In this document: positions 8,355 to 17,704 of the stretch, one piece after another
Position numbering within the stretch: position 1 is the stretch's first letter
Layout: every line of letters starts with the position of its first letter
Assembly (NCBI GenBank): GCA_946624065.1
Contig: CAMORT010000005.1
Coordinates: 3,524 to 67,523, forward strand
Length of the DNA: 64,000 nt
Origin: F23-D06 sp002392325
Lineage (GTDB): Bacteria > Bacteroidota > Bacteroidia > Bacteroidales > WCHB1-69
Reading direction: 5' to 3'
Made by a program: the position numbers and the translations under genes
The notes under the pieces: model-generated
Told to the model about the DNA's origin: nothing
Database searches by the model: none
What the model saw: only the letters and a program-made list of their open reading frames with translations

Positions 8355-8378
8355 AGCAAAAATTTTCAAAACAATTTG

Positions 8379-8386
8379 CAAAGTTA
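8379..8386 (-). promoter_or_regulatory. -7 promoter element for PAP2-ferritin
   Basis: On the minus strand TAACTTTG, 24 nt before the ATG at 8354. Confidence 0.55.
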
Positions 8387-8497
8387 CAAAATAATTTGGT
8401 CTGTGAGGAAAAAATAGCTCACTCAAATAGCGCAGATTAGCGAAGATGTGTTTTTAATATTGTAACGAAGAGTACCCAATATTTCAAAATTTTTCTG

Positions 8498-8505
8498 TAA
8501 GTTTG
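8498..8505 (+). promoter_or_regulatory. -7 promoter element for gcvP
   Basis: TAAGTTTG, 50 nt before the gcvP ATG. It lies divergent from the PAP2 promoter about 110 bases away. No glycine-riboswitch-like structure was recognised in the short leader. Confidence 0.55.
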
Positions 8506-8555
8506 CGACCGATTTTATTTCCGAATATTTTATTCACAACTAATTTATAATCAAC

Positions 8556-11414
8556 ATGATAATTAAAGACAACTTTGTTAACCGGCACAATGGGCCGAGC
8601 GAAGCGGAGCAGCAGAAGATGCTGGCCGTTATCGGAGTGAAATCCATGGACGAACTCATTGAGAAAACCGTGCCCAACGCCATCCGCCTTCCGAAACCCC
8701 TGGATCTGCCGGAAGGCATGACCGAAGGGGAATACCTCAACCACATTCACGGTTTGATGGCCAAGAACAAGATTTACCGCTCTTATATCGGTATGGGTCA
8801 CTACAACACCTACACTCCGGCGGTGATTCTGCGCAACATTTTTGAGAATCCGGGCTGGTACACTTCCTACACCCCGTACCAAGCTGAAATTTCACAAGGC
8901 CGTATTGAGGCATTGCTGAATTACCAGACCATGATTAGCGACCTGACGGGCATGCCGCTGGCCAACGCTTCCATGCTGGACGACGCTACCGCCGCCGGTG
9001 AGATGATGCTGATGTTCTTCCGCAGCCGCAGCCGCGAGCAACAGAAAAACAATGTGGTGAAATACTTCGTCGCTGAGGGCGTGTTCCCGCACTCCATTGG
9101 GGTGATGAAGACCAACGCCGCGCCGCACGGCATCGAACTCGTCATCGGCAAACCTGACCAAGTGGAGCTTGACGAGACTTTCTTTGGCGCCATGATCCAG
9201 TACCCGAACTATTGGGGTGGTATCTATGATTACCGTGCTTGGGTGGAGAAAGCGCACGCCAAGAACATCTTCGTGGGCGTGGCCACCGACCTGCTGGCTC
9301 TGACCCTGCTCACGCCTCCGGGCGAGTGGGGTGCTGACTGCGTGATGGGTTCCACCCAGCGTTTTGGCATTCCGATGGGATATGGTAGCCCTGCCGCCGG
9401 CTTCTACGCTTGCCGTGAGGAGTTCCTGCGCCAGATGCCAGGCCGTATCATCGGTGTAACCGTTGACGCTCAAGGCAACCGCGCCGTGCGTATGGCTCTG
9501 CAAACCCGTGAGCAGCACATCAAACGCGAGCGCGCCACTTCCAATATCTGTACCGCCAGCGCCCTCACCGCCATCATGGCCGGTTTCTACGGCATGTGGC
9601 ACGGTCCTGAGGGACTGAAGAACAAAGCTGTGAAAATCAATGTTTTGTCCGGCGTTTTGGCTAAGGAAGCCGAAAAATACGGATACAAACAGTATAACGA
9701 GCACTATTTCGACACGCTCTGCCTCGAGACACCCGAAGGCACGACTTGTGAGGATGTGAAGAAAGCGGCTCTGGCAAAAGAGATTAACCTCTGCTACCAT
9801 TGCGAGCGTTGCTTCACCATTTCCTTGGATGAAACTGTCACCCATGACGATGTCAATGACATTCTCGAAGCGCTGGCTACTGCTGCCAAGAAACCGTTCA
9901 CCCCGCATGTGTGCGACGGTTCCTGCGGTATTCCCGATCTGCATATTCCTGCCGAACTGACTCGTAAGAGTGCCTTCATGCAGCACAAGATTTTCAACCA
10001 GTATCATTCCGAAACGGAAATGATGCGCTATATGAAGATGCTGGAAGTGAAGGATTTGTCGCTCAACCGCGCCATGATTCCGCTTGGTTCCTGCACCATG
10101 AAGCTGAATGCCGCTGCCGAAATGTTGCCACTGAGTTGGGCCGAGACTTGCAACATCCATCCTTATGCTCCCGCCGACCAAGCTGAAGGTTATCGCGAGA
10201 TGCTGGACGAAGTGTGCAACTGGTTGGCCAAGATTACCGGTTTCGCAGCCATCTCATTGCAACCCAACTCCGGTGCTGCTGGCGAGTATGCCGGTATGAC
10301 CGTGATTCGCAACTATCACCTAAGCCGTGGCGAGGGTCACCGCAACATCTGCTTGATTCCTTCCTCCGCGCACGGTACCAACCCCGCATCTTCCGCCAAG
10401 GCTGGCAACAAGATTGTGGTGGTGAAGGCAACCGAGCAGGGCGAAGTTGATATTGAGGATTTGCGCGCCAAAGCCGAACAATACAAGGACAACCTTTCCT
10501 GTTTGATGATTACCTATCCTTCCACACACGGTGTGTTTGAAGAGGGCATTCTTGAGATTATCAAGATTATCCACGAAAATGGTGGTTTGGTTTATATGGA
10601 TGGTGCCAACATGAACGCCCAGGTGGGTTTGACCTCTCCTGGCACGATGGGCGCCGATGTTTGTCACCTCAACCTGCACAAGACATTTGCCATGCCTCAC
10701 GGCGGTGGCGGTCCTGGTGTGGGCCCGATTGGTGTGTGCGAGAAACTCGTCCCGTTCCTGCCCAACCACGCGACCGTGAAGGTCGGTGGCGAGAACGGCA
10801 GCCAAGTGGCTACGGCTCCTTACGGCAGCGCTTACTTGATTCCGATCACCTATGGTTACCTCAAGATGCTGGGCGGCACTGGTTTGACAGAAGTTACCAA
10901 GAACGCCATCCTGAATGCCAACTACATGCGTGCCCGTTTGGAGAAGGATTACAAGATCCTCTACACGGGTAAAAACGGCATGTGCGCACATGAGATGATT
11001 CTTGACTGCAACGAGTTTGACCGTCACGCAGGCGTGCAAGTGGGTGACATCGCCAAACGATTGATGGACTACGGTTTCCACGCTCCCACAGTGGCCTTCC
11101 CGGTGCACGGCACCTTGATGGTGGAACCCACCGAGAGCGAACCGCTGAGCGAGCTCGACCGTTTCTGCGACGCGATGATCGCCATCCGTCAGGAAATCCG
11201 CGATATTGAGGAGGGCAAGTACGAGCGCGACAACAACCTCATCAAGAATGCGCCGCACACCATGAATGTGGTTTGCGCCGATACTTGGGATCGCCCGTAC
11301 ACGCGTCAGCAAGCCGCCTTCCCGCTGGCCCATACCGAAAAGTACTGGCCTACTGTGGGTAAGATTGACGACGCTTACGGCGACCGCAATCTGGTTTGCA
11401 AATTGGATGCGTAA
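8556..11414 (+). CDS. gcvP: Glycine dehydrogenase (aminomethyl-transferring), P protein
   Basis: 952 residues, the full single-chain P protein (homodimer type, not the split GcvPA/GcvPB form). It starts with the family opening FVNRHNGPSEAEQQKML. The N-terminal half carries IGMGHYNTYTP; the C-terminal half carries the PLP-binding lysine in NLHKTFAMPHGGGGPG (Lys709). P protein decarboxylates glycine and passes the aminomethyl group to lipoyl-H protein. The T, H and L proteins of the glycine cleavage system are not in the window, so gcvP stands alone here. The gene is well conserved with no lesions and ends at a strong bidirectional terminator. Confidence 0.97.
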   Translation: MIIKDNFVNRHNGPSEAEQQKMLAVIGVKSMDELIEKTVPNAIRLPKPLDLPEGMTEGEYLNHIHGLMAKNKIYRSYIGMGHYNTYTPAVILRNIFENPGWYTSYTPYQAEISQGRIEALLNYQTMISDLTGMPLANASMLDDATAAGEMMLMFFRSRSREQQKNNVVKYFVAEGVFPHSIGVMKTNAAPHGIELVIGKPDQVELDETFFGAMIQYPNYWGGIYDYRAWVEKAHAKNIFVGVATDLLALTLLTPPGEWGADCVMGSTQRFGIPMGYGSPAAGFYACREEFLRQMPGRIIGVTVDAQGNRAVRMALQTREQHIKRERATSNICTASALTAIMAGFYGMWHGPEGLKNKAVKINVLSGVLAKEAEKYGYKQYNEHYFDTLCLETPEGTTCEDVKKAALAKEINLCYHCERCFTISLDETVTHDDVNDILEALATAAKKPFTPHVCDGSCGIPDLHIPAELTRKSAFMQHKIFNQYHSETEMMRYMKMLEVKDLSLNRAMIPLGSCTMKLNAAAEMLPLSWAETCNIHPYAPADQAEGYREMLDEVCNWLAKITGFAAISLQPNSGAAGEYAGMTVIRNYHLSRGEGHRNICLIPSSAHGTNPASSAKAGNKIVVVKATEQGEVDIEDLRAKAEQYKDNLSCLMITYPSTHGVFEEGILEIIKIIHENGGLVYMDGANMNAQVGLTSPGTMGADVCHLNLHKTFAMPHGGGGPGVGPIGVCEKLVPFLPNHATVKVGGENGSQVATAPYGSAYLIPITYGYLKMLGGTGLTEVTKNAILNANYMRARLEKDYKILYTGKNGMCAHEMILDCNEFDRHAGVQVGDIAKRLMDYGFHAPTVAFPVHGTLMVEPTESEPLSELDRFCDAMIAIRQEIRDIEEGKYERDNNLIKNAPHTMNVVCADTWDRPYTRQQAAFPLAHTEKYWPTVGKIDDAYGDRNLVCKLDA

Positions 11415-11434
11415 TCCAGAGCATCGAATAGCAA

Positions 11435-11465
11435 AAAGAGGATGACCCATTGGGTCATCCTCTTT
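11435..11465. terminator. Bidirectional terminator between gcvP and the nucleoside transporter
   Basis: Perfect stem of about 14 base pairs (AAAGAGGATGACCC / GGGTCATCCTCTTT) with a 3-base loop. It is followed by a T-rich tract on the plus strand and preceded by an A tract (T-rich on the minus strand), and lies between convergent genes. Confidence 0.85.
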
Positions 11466-11564
11466 CTTTTTTCCCCCCGCGTGTAGCACACCATTCAGCG
11501 AGACGCGTCAGCGTTGAGCGGAATCTACAACATAACCGGATCTTTTTCTATATCATTGCCAAAA

Positions 11565-12875
11565 TTATTCTTGAGGTTGGTTTTGTTTTTCGTCTTCTTT
11601 TTTGTATTTGAAAGCAAAGATAAAGGTGACGGCAACAATGAAGGCATAGAGTGCGAAAATGCCCCAAACGGCTGTCCAATTACCTGTCAGGAAATGCCGC
11701 ATGCCGTTTTCGGTCATGACAGGTTCCCAGGAACAGAACTGGTTGACCACGGCTTGCGCGGCCAGTGTTCCGATAGTAGCGCCGATGCCGTTGGTCATCA
11801 GCATAAACAGACCTTGGGCGGAGGAACGGATGGAGATGTCGGTCTCTTTATCCACAAACAGCGAACCGCTGATGTTGAAGAAGTCGAAGGCCACGCCATA
11901 GACGATCATGGAAAGTATGAACAACCATACGCCGCTGCCAGGATTTCCCACTCCGAACAGACCGAAACGCAAAACCCATGCGAACATGGCAATCAGCATC
12001 ACACGCTTGATACCGAATCTCTTAAGGCAGAAAGGAATAAGCAGAATGCACAGTGTTTCAGATATTTGAGACAAAGATACCAGCATATTGGCATGCTTCA
12101 CACCGAAGGTGCTGGCATATTCGGGATTAGCGCCGAAACTGGAAATGAACGGGTTTGCAAAACCGTTGGTGATTTGCAGGGAAACACCCAAAAGCATGGA
12201 GAAAATGAAGAAGATGGCCATTTTTTTCTCTTTGAAAAGGGAGAATGCCTTGAGTCCGAGTGCTTCGGCCATGGATTTGTGTTCTGCGCTTTTGACGATA
12301 GGACAGTTGGGCAGTGTGAAGGCATAGGAGGCCAACACCAAACCAATGCAGCCGCTGAAGAGGAATTGTCGGGCGCTTTCCTGAAGTCCCAGCAGGTCAA
12401 CAGCCCACATGGAGATGATGAAACCGATAGTGCCGAACACGCGAATCGGCGGGAACGCTTTCACGGTGTCCAATCCGGCTTTGTCCAAAGCGTTATATGC
12501 CACGGCGTTTGATAAGGCCAAGGTGGGCATATAGAATGCCACGCCAAGAGTATAAAGGGCAAAGAGCGGACCGAATTGCACATTCATTCCTGCGGATATG
12601 CCGTAAATGCCGGCGCATATCATGGCGGCACCGGAGATGCCGTGACTGATGCCTAACATTTTTTGTGCGGGAATCCAACGGTCAGCTACAATACCGAGCA
12701 ATGCCGGCATGAAGATGGAAACAATGCCCTGAATGGAATAAAACAAGCCGATGTGTTTTCCCAGACCATGAGGACCCAGATAACGTCCCATGCAGGTAAG
12801 ATAAGCCCCCCAGATGGCAAACTGGAGGAGGTTCATCGTAATTAGTTGAATTTTAAGTACTTTGTTGCTTTTCAT
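11565..12875 (-). CDS. MFS nucleoside transporter (nucleoside:H+ symporter type)
   Basis: 436 residues with about 12 hydrophobic helices. The N-terminus (LLQFAIWGAYLTCMGRYL) and the loop GIVADRWIPAQKMLG match the NupG/XapB-type Nuc_H_symport family, which imports nucleosides with protons across the inner membrane. The gene is the last member of the recA-led minus-strand unit, 5 nt after the FAH-family gene. Nucleosides could feed salvage, but a functional link with recombination genes is only positional. The exact substrate is inferred from family alone. Confidence 0.85.
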   Translation of the reverse strand: MKSNKVLKIQLITMNLLQFAIWGAYLTCMGRYLGPHGLGKHIGLFYSIQGIVSIFMPALLGIVADRWIPAQKMLGISHGISGAAMICAGIYGISAGMNVQFGPLFALYTLGVAFYMPTLALSNAVAYNALDKAGLDTVKAFPPIRVFGTIGFIISMWAVDLLGLQESARQFLFSGCIGLVLASYAFTLPNCPIVKSAEHKSMAEALGLKAFSLFKEKKMAIFFIFSMLLGVSLQITNGFANPFISSFGANPEYASTFGVKHANMLVSLSQISETLCILLIPFCLKRFGIKRVMLIAMFAWVLRFGLFGVGNPGSGVWLFILSMIVYGVAFDFFNISGSLFVDKETDISIRSSAQGLFMLMTNGIGATIGTLAAQAVVNQFCSWEPVMTENGMRHFLTGNWTAVWGIFALYAFIVAVTFIFAFKYKKEDEKQNQPQE

Positions 12876-12880
12876 ATTCG

Positions 12881-13492
12881 TTATTTTACATTAAATTCAA
12901 ACATTTTCTCATCTTCCAGGAAACCTTCCAGATGATCATTGATATGCACGGGGCCCACCCCAACAGGCGTGCCTGTGAAGATGATGTCGCCCGTGCGTAA
13001 GGTGATGAATTTGGACACATACGCGATAATCTGGTCAATGGTGAAAAGCATATCCTTGCTATTGCCTTCCTGCACTTTTTCGCCATTCAGTAGCAGATGG
13101 AAGTTCAGGTTCTGCACATCGGGAAGTTGGCTTTTGGGCAGGAATTTCCCTACTACGGCAGAACCGTCAAACGCTTTGGCAATCTCCCAAGGGTTCCCAT
13201 GGTCGATGCAACGCTTTTGAATGTCTCTTGCGGTGAAATCCACACCTAATCCGATTTCCTCATAGTAGAGATGAGCGAATTTTTCAGCAATACATTTGCC
13301 TAATCGGTTGATTTTCACGATTATCTCGGTTTCATAATCCACTCGTTCCGAAAAGTCGGGCAGGAAAAACGGACGGTTGCATCGGGTGATGGCGCTGTCG
13401 GGTTTCAGGAAAAAAACAGGTTCTTTGGGAGTCTCATGCTGCAACTCCTGAATGTGTTTTGCGTAGTTTCTTCCGATACAGATAAATTTCAT
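12881..13492 (-). CDS. Fumarylacetoacetate hydrolase family protein
   Basis: 203 residues, the short single-domain form of the FAH family (YcgM/FAHD1-like). Typical phrases are visible: CIGRNYAKHIQEL, FLKPDSAI, VDYETEIIVKI (metal-binding Glu residues), GLGVDFTARDIQ, and near the C-terminus GDIIFTGTPVGVGPV. Relatives act as acylpyruvate hydrolases or oxaloacetate decarboxylases in the cytoplasm. Which substrate applies cannot be read from the sequence. The spacing is 2 nt to the upstream beta-barrel gene and 5 nt to the downstream transporter, so it sits within a tight operon. Confidence 0.88.
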   Translation of the reverse strand: MKFICIGRNYAKHIQELQHETPKEPVFFLKPDSAITRCNRPFFLPDFSERVDYETEIIVKINRLGKCIAEKFAHLYYEEIGLGVDFTARDIQKRCIDHGNPWEIAKAFDGSAVVGKFLPKSQLPDVQNLNFHLLLNGEKVQEGNSKDMLFTIDQIIAYVSKFITLRTGDIIFTGTPVGVGPVHINDHLEGFLEDEKMFEFNVK

Positions 13493-13494
13493 GT

Positions 13495-14307
13495 TTAGAA
13501 GAAGTTGATGTTAAACACCAGTTCAAGATATCCGAGTTTGGCGATTTGGTCCTCGTGTGTGAAATTGTTTTGCGCATTTCCCCTGCCTTTGAAATAATTG
13601 GTGAGTGAGTGCGCATAATTGACGGTGACTCCGGCCCGGCAGTTTTTGGTGATGGAGTACTCAAATCCTAATCCGGCGTATGCGGATTCCTTAAACAGAG
13701 CGGTTTCCGAGGAGGGTGTGCTCTGCTTGGTCCAGTACTCAGGTTCGCCTGTCTGCCAATTGGAGAAGGTGTAGGTGTCGCTGTTGGAGGCGCGCAGCAA
13801 GATACTATTGTATAAACCGAAATTTCCCACGACAAAGAAGTTGCGCAAGGATTTGGATTTCAAAGTGATGCCCAGCGGAATGGTCAGGTAGTGCGCTTTG
13901 TAATGGCGGTCAATGCCTGTGGTGGTCACCGTGAAGCTGTCAATCGGGATTGGGAAGGCGATGTTGTCGATGAACTTCATCTTGCCGCCAAGCCGCTCAA
14001 TCATGAAACCGGTGGAAACATAGTAGTTTTTCCGCAGGGTCAGGTTGACATTGATGTTCAAACCATACCGCATGCCAAAGGAACTGCCGCTCCGCTCGAA
14101 ACCGGTGGTTGAGGGAAACATCCAGTCAATGGTAGGGGCAAAGGATAATCCGAAATTGAGTTTGTGCCCAAGTCCGTCATCTTTGATGACCACTGGTTTT
14201 TGAAGATTGCGTTTGCCTTTTGGGGTATCAACTGTCGATGGCTCTTGGGCTAAGACAACCGTAAAGGATATCAGGATTAATCCAAGCAGGATGAAAATCT
14301 TTTTCAT
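13495..14307 (-). CDS. Outer membrane beta-barrel protein (porin-like, OMP_b-brl_2 type)
   Basis: 270 residues. Residues 1-20 form a signal peptide (MKKIFILLG...VVLAQ). The rest alternates amphipathic strands with Gly/aromatic turns (LNFGLSFAPTIDW, FGMRYGLNINVNLTLRKNYYVSTGF, YAGLGFEYSITKNCRAGVTVNY) and ends in a terminal strand with an aromatic final residue (LELVFNINFF), as expected for Bam-inserted barrels. PorT of the type IX system belongs to this broad fold, but I see no specific signature to claim that. The gene is embedded between ruvB and the FAH-family gene. Confidence 0.8.
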   Translation of the reverse strand: MKKIFILLGLILISFTVVLAQEPSTVDTPKGKRNLQKPVVIKDDGLGHKLNFGLSFAPTIDWMFPSTTGFERSGSSFGMRYGLNINVNLTLRKNYYVSTGFMIERLGGKMKFIDNIAFPIPIDSFTVTTTGIDRHYKAHYLTIPLGITLKSKSLRNFFVVGNFGLYNSILLRASNSDTYTFSNWQTGEPEYWTKQSTPSSETALFKESAYAGLGFEYSITKNCRAGVTVNYAHSLTNYFKGRGNAQNNFTHEDQIAKLGYLELVFNINFF

Positions 14308-14319
14308 AATATGTTGATT

Positions 14320-15345
14320 TTAAAAGAGTTCTTGTTGTGGCGAAGCGAATTTGCTTTTGCCGAGATGTTCGTATGCCAGAGGGGTGGCCTCGCGCCCGCG
14401 CGGGGTGCGCATAAGGTATCCCTCTTGGATTAAGAACGGTTCATATACCTCTTCTATTGTGCCGGCGTCTTCACTTACGGCTGTTGCCACTGTGCTCAAC
14501 CCCACCGGACCGCCCTTGAACTTGTCGATGATGGTGCTCAGAATGCGGTTGTCCATCTCGTCCAAACCATGCTTGTCCACATTGAGTGCCGACAAGGCCA
14601 CTTGTGTGATGGGCAGGGTGATAGTGCCGTCGCCCTTGATTTGCGCGAAGTCACGCACGCGCCGCAGGAGCAGGTTTGCGATACGGGGCGTGCCGCGGCT
14701 GCGGCCTGCGATTTCCAACGCGGCCTCATCGTGAATCGGGATGTCCAGAATGGATGCGGAACGCTGTATGATATGGCAAAGCGTTTCAGCATCGTAATAT
14801 TGCAGGCGCAAGTTGATGCCGAAACGGGAGCGCAATGGGGCAGTGAGCAATCCAGACCGCGTGGTGGCACCCACCAGCGTGAACGGGTTCAGCGAGATCT
14901 GCACACTGCGGGCACTTGGACCGCTATCGATCATAATATCAATCTTATAGTCCTCCATGGCGGAGTAAAGGTACTCTTCCACCACGGGTGACAAACGATG
15001 TATTTCATCAATGAAAAGCACATCGTGGGGTTCCAGATTGGTGAGCAGACCGGCCAAGTCACCGGGCTTGTCGATGACGGGACCGGAGGTGCAGCGCACA
15101 TTCACGCCCATTTCGTTGCCAATGATGTGTGAAAGAGTGGTTTTCCCTAATCCTGGAGGTCCGTGCAGCAGAACATGGTCCAGCGCCTCGCCACGCGCTT
15201 TGGCCGCGTGCACAAACACCATGATGTTCTCAATCACCTGCTTCTGGCCCTGGAAGTCTTGGAAAACGGCAGGGCGGATGGCTCTTTCGAACTCCTTGTC
15301 GGCTGACGACAACCGGGTGGCGGACGGATCTAAATTTTCGTTCAT
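14320..15345 (-). CDS. ruvB: Holliday junction branch migration ATPase RuvB
   Basis: 341 residues, normal RuvB length. Walker A is HGPPGLGKTT (residues 61-70) and Walker B lies in VLFIDEIHRL, followed by VEEYLYSAMEDY and the sensor GATTRSGLLTAPLRSRFG. The C-terminal winged-helix region ends with FLIQEGYLMRTPRGRE. RuvB drives branch migration of Holliday junctions with RuvA; ruvA and ruvC are not in this window. The gene starts 2 nt after the TPR lipoprotein gene, downstream of recA, giving an operon that joins strand exchange and branch migration. Confidence 0.97.
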   Translation of the reverse strand: MNENLDPSATRLSSADKEFERAIRPAVFQDFQGQKQVIENIMVFVHAAKARGEALDHVLLHGPPGLGKTTLSHIIGNEMGVNVRCTSGPVIDKPGDLAGLLTNLEPHDVLFIDEIHRLSPVVEEYLYSAMEDYKIDIMIDSGPSARSVQISLNPFTLVGATTRSGLLTAPLRSRFGINLRLQYYDAETLCHIIQRSASILDIPIHDEAALEIAGRSRGTPRIANLLLRRVRDFAQIKGDGTITLPITQVALSALNVDKHGLDEMDNRILSTIIDKFKGGPVGLSTVATAVSEDAGTIEEVYEPFLIQEGYLMRTPRGREATPLAYEHLGKSKFASPQQELF

Positions 15346-15347
15346 CG

Positions 15348-16352
15348 TTATTTGCTTTGCAGTTTGTCCAACCGGTTCAGACCTAAGATGGCTGGTTCAA
15401 AGTTGGTTTGTAGTTTCAGCGCCTTTTCGTAATCCTTGCGTGCCTTGTCGTATTGTCCCAAATATTCGTACGCCACGCCACGGTTGCACACGGAATACAC
15501 AAAATCCGGATTTTCTTTGATTGCCTTTGTGAACAATTTGACGGCATCTTCATATTTGTTGAATGGCTCATCCAAATACATGTAACCCAGATTGTTAAGA
15601 GAGGGAATGTGCTTTTCATCCAGCTGGATGGCGGTTTTGTATTCCTGCTCTGCCTCTTGGTATTGCTCCAGATCCTGGTACAGTTTTCCCAAGTTGTAAT
15701 GGATTTCCACATTGTTGGGATCCACATTCAATGCGTTTTGGTAATAGGAGGCGGCAAGGGGATTCAAACTCTTCTGATAGAAATAACCCAGTTCCAGATA
15801 GGCCTTCACCTCTTTGGGATCTTGGTCTATAACCAATTGTAACATACGCAGATAAGCGGTAGTGTCCTGCATGTCCTTGTACATGAACGCTTTTATCAGG
15901 TATGCCTTAGGGTTGTATTTCTGTTGTTTGATGGCCTCATCCAGCGTCTCATTGCATTGCGTGAGCAGGTTCTCATGATAGAAAAGTTCTGCCAGTTTCA
16001 ATCGGGCCTCATTGTTCTTCGGGTCTTTCTGAATGGCCTTTTCCAGCATTTCCTCTGCCAAGTCGGTTTCCACTTGTGCAAAATACAAGTCTGACAACAT
16101 AATATAATATTTGCTGCTGTCGGGTTGCAGTTTGACAGCGGTCTGCATGTCAGCTATGCCTTTGTCCACATCTTTGTGCATGTAGTAATAGTTGGCGCGC
16201 TGGTAGTACAGTTCCGAGTTTTTGGGATGTTTGTCGATACTCTTGCACAAAGCGGCCAGCTCTTCCGGCAGGTCTGCGTATTTCTTGTTGTTATGACAGC
16301 CGCAAAGAGTGACGAGCGCGCACAACAGCAAGAGGACGATACGGTTTTTCAT
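15348..16352 (-). CDS. TPR-repeat lipoprotein
   Basis: 334 residues. It has a lipoprotein signal with lipobox LCGC (MKNRIVLLLLCALVTLCGC), then roughly eight tetratricopeptide repeats. Examples include SELYYQRANYYYMHKDVDKG, NVEIHYNLGKLYQDLEQYQEAE, IPSLNNLGYMYLDEP and SVCNRGVAYEYLGQYDKARKDYEKA. It is probably tethered to the periplasmic face of a membrane as a protein-interaction scaffold. It lies between recA and ruvB with gaps of 6 and 2 nt, an odd place for an envelope protein; no specific partner is evident. Confidence 0.88.
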   Translation of the reverse strand: MKNRIVLLLLCALVTLCGCHNNKKYADLPEELAALCKSIDKHPKNSELYYQRANYYYMHKDVDKGIADMQTAVKLQPDSSKYYIMLSDLYFAQVETDLAEEMLEKAIQKDPKNNEARLKLAELFYHENLLTQCNETLDEAIKQQKYNPKAYLIKAFMYKDMQDTTAYLRMLQLVIDQDPKEVKAYLELGYFYQKSLNPLAASYYQNALNVDPNNVEIHYNLGKLYQDLEQYQEAEQEYKTAIQLDEKHIPSLNNLGYMYLDEPFNKYEDAVKLFTKAIKENPDFVYSVCNRGVAYEYLGQYDKARKDYEKALKLQTNFEPAILGLNRLDKLQSK

Positions 16353-16358
16353 AGGATA

Positions 16359-17381
16359 CTATTGTTGGTTGTTTTTGATTGCCTCACGAATCTTGGCTTC
16401 CAGTTCGTCGCAGAGTTCCGGATTGTCGGCCAGCAGTTGTTTCACACCCTCGCGGCCTTGCGCCAACTTGGTGTCGCCGTAGGAGAACCAGGAACCGGCT
16501 TTCTTGATGATGCCGTACTCCACGCCGAGGTCGATAATCTCGCCGCGCTTGGAGATGCCTTCGCCGAACATGATGTCAAATTCGGCTGTGCGGAATGGGG
16601 GCGCCACTTTGTTCTTGACGATTTTCACCTTCACATGGTTGCCGATAGAGGTGTCGCCATCCTTGATCTGGGCTTGGCGGCGGATATCCAAACGAACTGA
16701 CGCATAGAATTTTAAGGCGTTACCACCCGTGGTGGTTTCCGGATTTCCGAACAAAATGCCGATCTTCTCGCGCAACTGGTTGATGAAAATGCAGCAGCAA
16801 CCCGTCTTGTTGATGGTGGCGGTGAGTTTGCGCAGGGCCTGCGACATCAAACGCGCCTGCAATCCCATCTTGGAGTCGCCCATGTCACCCTCAATTTCGC
16901 TTTTCGGCGTAAGGGCGGCCACAGAGTCAATGACAATGATGTCGATGGCGCCCGAGCGGATGAGGTTGTCGGCGATTTCCAGGGCTTGTTCCCCGTTGTC
17001 GGGTTGCGAAATCAGCAAGTCGGAGGTGTTCACACCCAGTTTCTCAGCATAGAAACGGTCGAAGGCGTGCTCCGCATCGATGAAGGCGGCAATGCCACCG
17101 TTTTTCTGCGCTTCAGCAATGGCGTGGATGGCCAAAGTTGTCTTACCGGATGATTCCGGTCCGTAAATTTCGATGATACGGCCCTTCGGGAGACCGCCCA
17201 CACCCAGTGCGGCGTCCAGTCCGATGGAACCGGTGGAGATAACGTCCATATCTTCAACTTTGGTGTCGCCCATGCGCATGATGGAGCCCTTGCCAAACTG
17301 TTTTTCCAGTTTTTCCAGCGTCGAATTCAGCACTTTCAACTTTTCGGCATTCACGCTGCTTTGTAATTCTTCTTTTTCCAT
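16359..17381 (-). CDS. recA: Recombinase RecA
   Basis: 340 residues. Walker A is GPESSGKTT (residues 74-82). Other RecA landmarks are IDAEHAFDRFYAEKLG, IIVIDSVAALTPKSEIEGDMGD (Walker B) and the L2-like FINQLREKIGILFGNPETTTGG. It forms ATP-dependent filaments on single-stranded DNA for strand exchange and SOS induction. It is the first gene of a six-gene minus-strand unit driven from the -7 element at 17412-17419. No obvious LexA box was recognised in the 30-nt leader. Confidence 0.98.
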   Translation of the reverse strand: MEKEELQSSVNAEKLKVLNSTLEKLEKQFGKGSIMRMGDTKVEDMDVISTGSIGLDAALGVGGLPKGRIIEIYGPESSGKTTLAIHAIAEAQKNGGIAAFIDAEHAFDRFYAEKLGVNTSDLLISQPDNGEQALEIADNLIRSGAIDIIVIDSVAALTPKSEIEGDMGDSKMGLQARLMSQALRKLTATINKTGCCCIFINQLREKIGILFGNPETTTGGNALKFYASVRLDIRRQAQIKDGDTSIGNHVKVKIVKNKVAPPFRTAEFDIMFGEGISKRGEIIDLGVEYGIIKKAGSWFSYGDTKLAQGREGVKQLLADNPELCDELEAKIREAIKNNQQ

Positions 17382-17411
17382 AGGTTAATGTTTTTTTGAG
17401 TTAATAGAGCG

Positions 17412-17419
17412 CAAAGATA
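17412..17419 (-). promoter_or_regulatory. -7 promoter element for the recA operon
   Basis: On the minus strand TATCTTTG, 30 nt before the recA ATG. It heads the unit recA-TPR-ruvB-OMP-FAH-nucleoside transporter, whose internal gaps are all 13 nt or less. Confidence 0.7.
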
Positions 17420-17610
17420 CGATTTTTTACCATACGAAAAAGATGTGTTTTTTAACAAACAGTTCTTAAAATGAAAATTGCAAATAATTGATTATCAGAT
17501 ATTAAAATCTTTTTTAAGAGATGATTGTTAAATGAAAAATGGAAGAAATTTGACCAAAACACCTGTATGAGCACGGAATTTGTTTTTTTCGCATTTTTGC
17601 AACCCATAAT

Positions 17611-17704
17611 CTCTTTCACCTCTTGTACCTCTTCTACCTTCTGCACCCCTTTCACCTCCTGCACCTATTGCACCTCTTTTACCCATTTCACCCCATTCAC
17701 CCTT
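17611..17704. repeat. Degenerate pyrimidine-rich CACCTCTT/GCACC tandem repeat
   Basis: A string of imperfect 9- to 15-base units built from TTCACC, TGCACC and TCTACC steps, running directly into the trmO start codon. The complement (GGTGAA, GGTGCA) matches the units at 53491-53600, and a similar pyrimidine run is at 31474-31541. The rest of the 322-base gap (17382-17704) holds the recA promoter and AT-rich sequence without a supported gene. Confidence 0.7.

Noticed and set aside
8892..11489. Long open frames (429 and 389 codons) on the minus strand of gcvP
   Set aside because: They are antisense to a fully conserved gcvP, have no family motifs or signal peptide, and reflect the codon bias of the real gene.
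11514..12512. 332-codon open frame on the plus strand opposite the nucleoside transporter
   Set aside because: Composition typical of a membrane-protein shadow (His/Glu/Gly rich, no hydrophobic order), and it would cross the bidirectional terminator region without a promoter.
13495..14307. Assignment as PorT of the type IX secretion system
   Set aside because: Only the general beta-barrel fold is visible; no specific PorT signature or neighbouring por genes.
17525..17704. Longer TrmO start at 17525
   Set aside because: The extra 60 residues are Thr/Ser/Cys/Phe-rich translation of the tandem repeat and have no counterpart in the TsaA/TrmO family.
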